A stretch of 64,000 nt of DNA from Spirometra erinaceieuropaei. Lineage: Eukaryota > Platyhelminthes > Cestoda > Diphyllobothriidea > Diphyllobothriidae. Positions 57,401-64,000 of the stretch are shown in pieces. The notes beneath the pieces were generated by a model. The model searched no databases and was not told the DNA's origin. It was given only the letters and a program-made list of their open reading frames with translations. The DNA lies in contig CACRXP010000614.1 of assembly GCA_902702965.1 (NCBI GenBank), positions 301,324 through 365,323 of the forward strand. Direction: 5' to 3'. A program made the translations under genes and the position numbers. Numbering within the stretch: the first letter of the stretch is position 1; every line of letters begins with the position of its first letter.

Positions 57401-60400
57401 TTAATTACCCTGCATCATACTTCTGTGGTGATGAAGCTATTTCAGGATTCCAGCTTTTAATGAAACTTCCTTCCCGCAGCCTAAAAGACTATGCTCTGTA
57501 AAGGTAACTTCTCATATAATAAGAATTTTTCTCATTTATTTTCAATACCCTTATACATTTGATTACATTTCGCCTAACATATGCATGAAAATATTTATTC
57601 TTTTATGAATTTGATCAAACAGTTGAACCTGATTTAAATCCTTCACTTGCAGCAAGGACATAATTTGATTTTAGAAGAGTTTCAAATTATGGGAGTTGTT
57701 AAATGCTGAAAGGTCCATTCACAAAACATTGTGTCCCTGTTTTTGCTAATGTTGCTTGTGTAATTTGCAATGTGGATCAAATTTACTGTTACATTTTGTG
57801 AACCCCACAGACTGTTCTCTTAATACCCTAGGTTAACGCATAAGGCTTTCTGGCACAATGGTATTACCGACAAAGACAGTCTCCTTTTTCTTTGTCGGTA
57901 ATACTATCCTGCCTATATCATGCGCCGCTGAGCGGCTGCTGGTTGGACTCGAAAGAGAGCCCGTAAGGCGCACCACGACTAAAGTGTTCCGCAGAAACGA
58001 TCGGCGAGCGTCCCTCTACCATGATTTGTGCACGGAAAATATGCAGCTGGTAGTTTGGAAATCCTGAGTGCCCATGTTACGGCAATTTGGATTCAAAATA
58101 ATTCGGGAATCGAAAAAGTTTTCTATGAAACTTAACTCTGGCCTACATGCAAGAGTAAATTTAGAAAAAATAATTCCCTTTCCAAATAAGCAAATGAATG
58201 GATATTTTTATGCATATCCTCCATGAAAAATACTTGAGCTTATAGTGGTGTCGAAAAGCACCGAGAAAAATCCAAGCTGCCTGAGTCGTCAATTTTCAGA
58301 GAGATTAGCTTTTGCGAACACCGGAAGGAATATCTTTCAAAAAATGGATTCCTCAATAACCGAATTATTCCGGAATAATGCTGATGGATATGCATATTTC
58401 TAACTGTTGGCAATTTATGAAAATAACGTGGTTATTCTGCGGTGACTGACATGCGCCCACGCAATCCTATCTCATTTATCTTAAGTAAACAATCGATTTC
58501 TGAGAAAATTACCAGAGCCTTAATTTCACAACTGGAACGCATAACCGAAATCACACATTAAATACCAAGGTTTTGGCAGTATTGTTGGTTGCCAGTACGG
58601 CAGGTCATAAAGCATAGCATATACTATACAGCAAAAATACCAAACCACTTGCCTTGTACAACCTTACAGTGGATAGGTCCATCATTTGTCACTATCATAC
58701 ATGTGTCATCTTGAGTTTGCACATCAAAGCGCTTCAGCTGGAAGAGCACGAACTACGGGAAACGAAAATAGCGCAATTCAAAAGGTAGATACGGTTCCTG
58801 TTCAAATTGATCGACTGGTAGATTAGTGCGTGATTTTCTTACTTACCTCCGGCATGCCTGGTAGAAGCGTCGTAAATATAAATGGTCCGCGTTCCTGAGT
58901 AAAAACCGGGCGTACACTGTCAAAGGAGGGGATATCTGTGCAAAAGTAATGACAGGAGAACGGTCAGTTCATTATTCTTTTTACTTGGTTTGCGACCGGA
59001 CAAATATCCAAAACGTTTTTGCATCGTGATCTAAATCAGTCAGCTTGTTCTCGCTACGACTCTCATTATGCGAATCATAGTCCCCCCTGTAAGAGGCAAT
59101 AATAAATCAAGTATTTCGCCTGAGAAATTTTGATGAATACTTTAACTTTACGCAGTCGTCTTTCATTTGCATTTACCTTACGTTTTTTGTTGCTAATTCA
59201 TGCAATGTTCAAATATATATCTTACACTGATTTTGACTGTGCAAAAGGCACGTGTATTTGGACATGTTGGTTTACATCTTTTCATTTTGCAAGCGAGCTG
59301 TTTGTCGTGCAGCAAACTGCAAACGTCCAGTTTATAGCCTGACAAAGCTTGATTTAATAAAAACCCTATTATCATTTAAATGTTAGTTAAGACAGCAACC
59401 AGTTCATCATTGTTTTTCACTGAACGTTTACGGGGCGTTTATGGGGCTCGAGAAAGGCGCTTCGAAAAGGAAGGTTACTGTTAATTTTCACTTACAACGT
59501 TCGTTCCCTGGATTACTCTGGGAAAAATCCACTATATTCGATGGATCCCAAATATAAATAATGGCTTAATTTCAGAGGTTATGTTTTCGGTAATGCTCGA
59601 GTAGGCAAGCGCTAAATAAAAAACGATGAGAGGTTTAAAATACCCATCTCACGGTCGCATCTTTGCTTACCATGAATGTAGAGATCCTTATGTGATTCAT
59701 TTACTTTGACAATGAGAGTTTCAAAGAAAGAAACATCGGGCAAAGTAATGTTCACGTGACACTGTGGCAAAGCTAAAACAAAAAACACGATGCAATACGA
59801 CGTGTTCCTCAAAGACGAAAAAAAGCTATGAGAAGTTCTGTTTAAATACCCAGACATTTTCAGGGTGTATATTCAGTAGCTGCTTTACGTTGGGTTTTAA
59901 GCTGTCAGTGACGACAAGCATAGAAATTCAGATAGACTTACAACATTCAACGGGGCAGGAAAATGCAAATGCTTTGGATGAATTCAGCTGGCATGTGCCG
60001 TTAACGGCTATGAATACGTCCTCGTCAATGGTGAAGGTCACTTCCTACGCAGGGAAATGAGAGAAATTCGGTTAAATAACTAGCCGATAGCATTAAATTA
60101 ATATGGGAACGAAAATTGATCATATGTCCTTTGTAGAAATTGAAGCGAGGCTTACCGAAGCCTCGTTGGAAATTGGCACTTGTAACGAATATGGGCCCGA
60201 AGACTGCGAAATCTCGTATCTTCCGAATGACATCTGAGCAGGGTTGTCGGCTAAATGGTGGAAATGGAGGTTGGAATTTATGGCAATCGAGGAACATCGC
60301 ACTTTGCAATGTGAAATTGGTCTGCCTCCTCAAGTTTTTATTTCTGCTATTTCAAGCAGCCATACAGGTCAAGGTAACGTCTGCCGAGTGCTTTATGTGA

Positions 60401-60519
60401 AATGGCTGAGTCCCAAAGTAACAGGTGTAAAGAATTTATTACATTGCAAAGCGGTTTTTAAGAAACTCACCGATCGTCAGTACTGAGGTTAGCAGCAGCA
60501 GCAGTGCACGTTGGAGCAT
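48414..60519 (-). CDS. Secreted cysteine-rich glycoprotein, twelve exons, intact U3 copy of a tandem family
   Basis: Exons: 1 60471-60519, 2 60156-60301, 3 59942-60044, 4 59671-59772, 5 58847-58935, 6 58653-58752, 7 53551-53694, 8 53138-53238, 9 49393-49444, 10 49154-49288, 11 48913-49013, 12 48414-48560 (stop TAG). The total is 1269 nt, 422 residues. Every junction agrees in phase and no exon has a stop. Introns are GT..AG except intron 6, which starts GCAAGT in all three units. Exon 1 encodes a signal peptide ([16 protein letters not shown]). No later membrane segment is seen. The mature part has about 13 cysteines and seven N-x-S/T sites (for example VNGTC, HVNITL, HNRTV). Landmarks: [18 protein letters not shown] (exon 3), [17 protein letters not shown] (4), [19 protein letters not shown] (5), [14 protein letters not shown] (7), [11 protein letters not shown] (11). 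I recognise no domain. The exon 2 start is the least certain border. Differences from U2 in exon 11 are mostly synonymous, which points to selection on protein. Confidence 0.8.
49930..50240 (-). repeat. tRNA-derived SINE-like repeat, U3 copy
   Basis: In intron 8 of the intact gene. Minus strand: GCTCAGTG A-box-like element, TTGGACTTCTAA anticodon arm and GGTCGCGATTTCGAGCCCC as B box with one substitution. Same place as the U1 and U2 copies. Confidence 0.6.
50483..53050 (+). mobile_element. 5'-truncated RTE-like LINE in intron 8 of the intact gene
   Basis: Flanked by the 7-bp repeat TATTCAA (50476-50482 and 53051-53057), which joins U3 sequence that is contiguous in U1 (near 1225). The copy starts within the reverse transcriptase. 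Coding: [31 protein letters not shown] and [11 protein letters not shown], with a loss near 50975; then from 51074 [20 protein letters not shown] and fingers [40 protein letters not shown] and [21 protein letters not shown] to the stop at 52139. The second finger pair of the copy at 20018 is absent. The rest is 3' region. It lies antisense to the host gene and leaves the exons untouched. Confidence 0.85.
54200..57850. other. U3-specific 3.6-kb block in intron 6
   Basis: Absent from U1 and U2; homology stops near 54200 and resumes at the hairpin repeat. AT-rich, with no recognised protein. A plus-strand ORF of 105 codons (54593-54910) has no motif or conservation to support it. Confidence 0.4.
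57858..58030 (+). repeat. Hairpin-bearing dispersed repeat, U3 copy
   Basis: TTACCGACAAAG and CTTTGTCGGTAA form a perfect 12-bp stem around a loop of 14 bases. It is followed by GCCGCTGAGCGGC and CGATCGGCGAGCG, as in the copies at 8915 and 33625. Confidence 0.6.
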
Positions 60520-60570
60520 GGCGCTGGCGTAGATGTGCGTAGATTACAAGCGCTGTTTGTGCACAACCCG

Positions 60571-60580
60571 CTATTTATGT
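60571..60580 (-). promoter_or_regulatory. TATA-like box upstream of the intact U3 gene
   Basis: ACATAAATAG on the minus strand, 52-61 bases before the ATG, at the same distance as in U2. Start site inferred about 25-30 bases before the ATG. Confidence 0.45.
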
Positions 60581-60589
60581 TAGGTGTCC

Positions 60590-63073
60590 ACAACTGAACT
60601 CATTTGACCTCTGTGAAATGTCTTCGGATTGTCTTGGTTCGTGTACTGCGATGGGCTCTGCTGGGGGGAGCCAATGGCATGCCTTAGACTCACACTAGCT
60701 ATCAAGACTGGGTCTTTTTACTGAACAACAGAAGAGGTCACTTTCGTGCGACATGTTAGAAGTACGTAAAGCAGTAAGACTGAGGATTATGATGAACACC
60801 TGCTCTAGAACGTATCACGTTTTGCACATAACATTTAAAGTACTAAATTTCTGTAGGATGCTGTATAGCATTTCCTCCTCCAGAAACGTATTTTAAAGAC
60901 CGGCATTGCATCGACAATCCTAGTTCATCTGTGCTAATACTGAAAAAATCGACCTTGGGATGAAATATTAAAAGAACGCATTATTTTTTGGACGAGATGA
61001 TTCACATATTACCAGTTGTAAGGGTAAATGTCTGCCTCGTAATGGATACTTGTTCAGTATCAGCAACTGTCAGTTGGCCAAACAGTCCTGCAGCAGTTCG
61101 AACCTGACAATGTCCACCACGCGCCTCGCAGCGGTCTGGGCTCGTTGGCGATTACTTTCTCGTGCCCCATCTCCCACAGTCATTTCCCGCTGCGTACATC
61201 CCTGGATTCGTTGCAAGCACAGAGTCAAGATGACTGGCGGCAGGCCGGGTTCGTGTAATTGAGGCGGCACAATCCTGTACCTAGGCGCGCCACTGCACCC
61301 CCTTCCACTGTATGTCATTTATGTGGGCTCACATGACAATAACGCGTGCCGTGCCCTTATCTGGCACCGGCGCTGGTGCAGCTCGCACATATCAGCTCGA
61401 TTTTGTTCTTAGCCTACTAGCCAAATCGTGTTTGCGAACCAACCGAGCAGTAACACTGCAATACATTGTGTGACCAACCTCATGAAATGTTGGCCGAAAT
61501 TCTGAAATTCGTTTTCGATTAGGAAGGATTATTTAGGTGGAGTTGTAATACTGACAAGCGTGCGGCATAAACATATAGCATTTCGGACTCGCCAGAATGT
61601 CGGCTTTTAAAGTCACTCCTTCTTGACCTCCTGCAGAAACCGTACTCGTTTAGAAATAATTACTTTTTAAAACCTAGATATGCACTTTCCTCGGGCATAA
61701 AATATGAGCACAATGTGATTTCCTACCAAATGAGCCAAAGGAAGCATATTTTGTTCATCTTTTCTGTAAAATATATTTCACCGTTTAAAACTACCGAACA
61801 TCAATTGGAAAAATGCATGCCACGTAAGTAGTCCTTTTTACCCAGTGTGGTTTCTGCAGGAGGTTAATATGAAGTGCATTCAAAAGATGACATCCTGGCG
61901 AGTCGGAAACATTACTGGATTATGCCGCATGATAATCAGTATAACAACCCCACTTAAGTTATCCTTCCTATTTGGAAACCTATTCCAGAATTTTGGCCAA
62001 CATTTCATGAGATCGGTCACGCACTGTACGTATTCTCCCGGTCACATCTGGTGAATGGTTTGCGAATGGTCTTCTAAAAGCAGAACTTGCCGGAAACGGC
62101 AGCTTTTCATTCGTTTTACTAGTCATACAAGTGTCATTTTCTGCTCTAGCAACATTGTCTGCAATGACAAACAGGGAAAATAGTCGAAAGAGTTTCGTGA
62201 AGCAACTGTTTTATTATTAACAGAAATCCACACTGGCTAGTCCAAAAAACCAAATTTCACGCCATCATATAGCCCGTTGTATCCACTGCTTCCAGGCGAA
62301 AGTAATCATCCGCAACGTTTTTAATTTCACACACGATTTGTTGCAAGTTCAATGTCAATAACTGTTATCAGCATCGGTGTTTGTGCAAGATATGAAGTGG
62401 TAGGGCAGTAAGGATTGTAATCATGCAGAACACTTTCAACCAATTTCGCCATCAATTAATCGAAGTGACAGGAAGACTCTTGTTCCTGTTAGCAAATGTT
62501 TAAAGATAAAAAAAGAAAAAATATTTGAAATTATATGTGCGCTCTTGCATTGGGAAGAACATTCGCCATTTATGTTTAATTGTTTTGTCCATTGAACTTT
62601 ATTGTCTGCATCGTGCCGAAGTAAATTTTAAGAAGCAGTAAGACCGGTTGTTGACTTATTCGCGCAGGAAGTGTGTTTGAGGAAGGCATTAATATCGCCC
62701 ATCATAATGCTGCTTATTCAGAAGCAGCTACCATGTCAGATGCCAGCTCAACTAGTTGGCGCCGAAAAGAGTACTCTCCACTCACGCCTGCAGGTCGTCT
62801 CTGCTCTGGTTTGCATTTAAGTCTATTTGATCCGAATTCGATTCAGTTGAGAAAGCACTTCCGATGTTGAGAAATATTTCTCCGCTATTTGTAAGTCGGC
62901 AAATCGGTAGGGTTTTGTGAAAACCAAAACTTTCAATGCATAGTACAAGACGACTTATAAAACGTGCAGAATGAGTAAGGTGGAGTACGGGTCGTAGTTG
63001 CTTAAGAGAAATAACTATTGCACAAGTCCTGGGTACATCGAGTTTTTCAATGTTGGGCGAAACTGAATCATTT
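60590..63073. other. 5' flank of the U3 gene
   Basis: Collinear with the U2 flank at 18590-19550 except for a U3-only stretch at about 61080-62560. ORFs in that stretch, such as 61070-61318 (minus), have no motif. No exon is supported. Confidence 0.4.
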
Positions 63074-63459
63074 GAATTGGCCCGGACTGACCGTCTGCGT
63101 GGTCATCCGTTCAAACTGCAAAGGAAGCGGGCTAATTCGGACGTCCGACGGAACGCCTTCTCACACAGGGTCATCGGGGCATGGAATGGACTCCCTGATG
63201 CTGTCGTTCTTTCCGAAAGTGTTAAATCCTTTAAGTGCAGACTAGACGCTCACTTGTTGAGAACCTACTGTACATACAATCATGATTGTTTTAGCGGCGG
63301 CAGTTTGCGCCTGGCTCACACTTACCGCTAACTTCTTAACTTTTCGCATTTGCTGATGTAATTGATGACTTTATTTCTGTTTATCGACATGAATAGGGTG
63401 CTCAAGGGCGAAAGCCTCATTCCCTTAATAAACTGACTTAAACTGACTTAAACTGACTT
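63074..63459 (+). mobile_element. 3' fragment of a CR1-like LINE
   Basis: Encodes ELARTDRLRGHPFKLQRKRA, NAFSHRVIGAWNGLPDAVV and SVKSFKCRLDAHL, parallel to the end of the CR1 at 11223 (RGHPLKL, NRVIEAWNALPAGVV). It ends in three units of AACTGACTTA (63431-63460). The 4-bp repeat ATTT (63070-63073 and 63460-63463) flanks it, and U2 shows the empty site at about 19580 (AATCATTAAAAATC). Strongly 5'-truncated. Confidence 0.75.
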
Positions 63460-63463
63460 ATTT

Positions 63464-64000
63464 AAAATCTGATCAAACGTCGGCTATATCGAGTGTGTCA
63501 TAGAAATACGTACAAACAAGGACATTGCATACACCCAGTTGTTGGAAGTCCCTTAATAATATTGGCGTTTGTGATCAGGTGATATTTCCAACCATTTAAA
63601 GGACAAAATGGTTTGTCCACACAATATCTTGGAGGTATAGATCGCATGCAGTAAGTGGGCTAGCGCATAAAATGTTAACAGAAATTCCGGAATGCGTCCT
63701 TGTCTAGAAATTTTTACTTAAGTATGGTTGCAAAACTAATCATCGCGCAGCATAATTCGGTCTTTGGGCTGAATGTAAAATTTAATCTCTGTAAAAATTG
63801 CTACTTAATTCGCATGCACTCCCCTCATCGATTTTAGATGCCCTTACATATGAAATTAAATTTCATAGAAAACATGCTTAAAAATATTCACCCTTTTGCA
63901 TCGTCGGTAGAAAACGACGTGTTCTTCTACTTTTTTACTCTACATGAGTGTATTCAGAAAGGCTTCTGTCTGTAAGATTTGTTAATACCGTGAAATGCCC
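63464..64000. other. Continuation of the U3 flank
   Basis: Matches 19590-20010 in U2 up to about 63870 (GATTTTAGATG near 63830). No gene is seen. Confidence 0.5.

Noticed and set aside
1..64000. CRISPR arrays, operons or prokaryotic signals
   Set aside because: No regular spacer repeats, no operon-like gene packing; all coding evidence is eukaryotic.

Overview
The window is eukaryotic nuclear DNA: introns with GT..AG borders, several classes of retroelement, tRNA-derived SINE-like repeats and one run of N at 31335-32105. The retroelement set (an RTE-like LINE whose reading frame ends in C2H2 fingers, CR1-like and Rex1-like LINEs, a Penelope-like element and a Ty3/gypsy element) resembles diphyllobothriidean tapeworms (Schistocephalus, Dibothriocephalus, Spirometra). 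That assignment rests on memory of family style, not a search.

The main finding is not visible as long ORFs. A unit of about 10-16 kb is present three times in one orientation: U1 (about 1-4514, cut by the window edge), U2 (about 4505-20010) and U3 (about 47690-64000). Each unit carries, on the minus strand, a gene of short exons that I rebuilt from splice sites, reading phase and comparison of the copies. In U3 the gene (48414-60519) has twelve exons whose phases all agree. It predicts a secreted protein of about 422 residues, rich in cysteine and N-glycosylation sites, that I do not recognise. The U2 copy (5158-18514) is dead through several stops, a lost splice donor and a lost acceptor. 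The U1 copy lost its 5' end at the U1/U2 junction and has a frameshift. A chimeric exon at 73-146 points to unequal crossing over.

Mobile DNA sits in and between the units. In U2, intron 6 holds a Penelope-like insertion (10097-16873) with inverted terminal copies and a 10-bp target duplication; a 5'-truncated CR1-like LINE (10846-14587) is nested inside it. In U3, intron 8 holds a 5'-truncated RTE copy (50483-53050) with a 7-bp target duplication, and a CR1 tail fragment lies upstream of the gene.

Between U2 and U3 come a near full-length RTE element (20018-25840), a decayed Ty3/gypsy element with an assembly gap (27421-32230), a decayed CR1 (32490-35381) carrying a hairpin repeat, a Rex1-like remnant (35575-37250, minus), low-copy repeats (37.5-38.9 kb), a retroelement 3' end (39540-39860), and part of a second minus-strand spliced gene with an immunoglobulin-like motif (42302-44658). 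The only protein-coding genes of the host that I can support are the tandem family and this partial gene.
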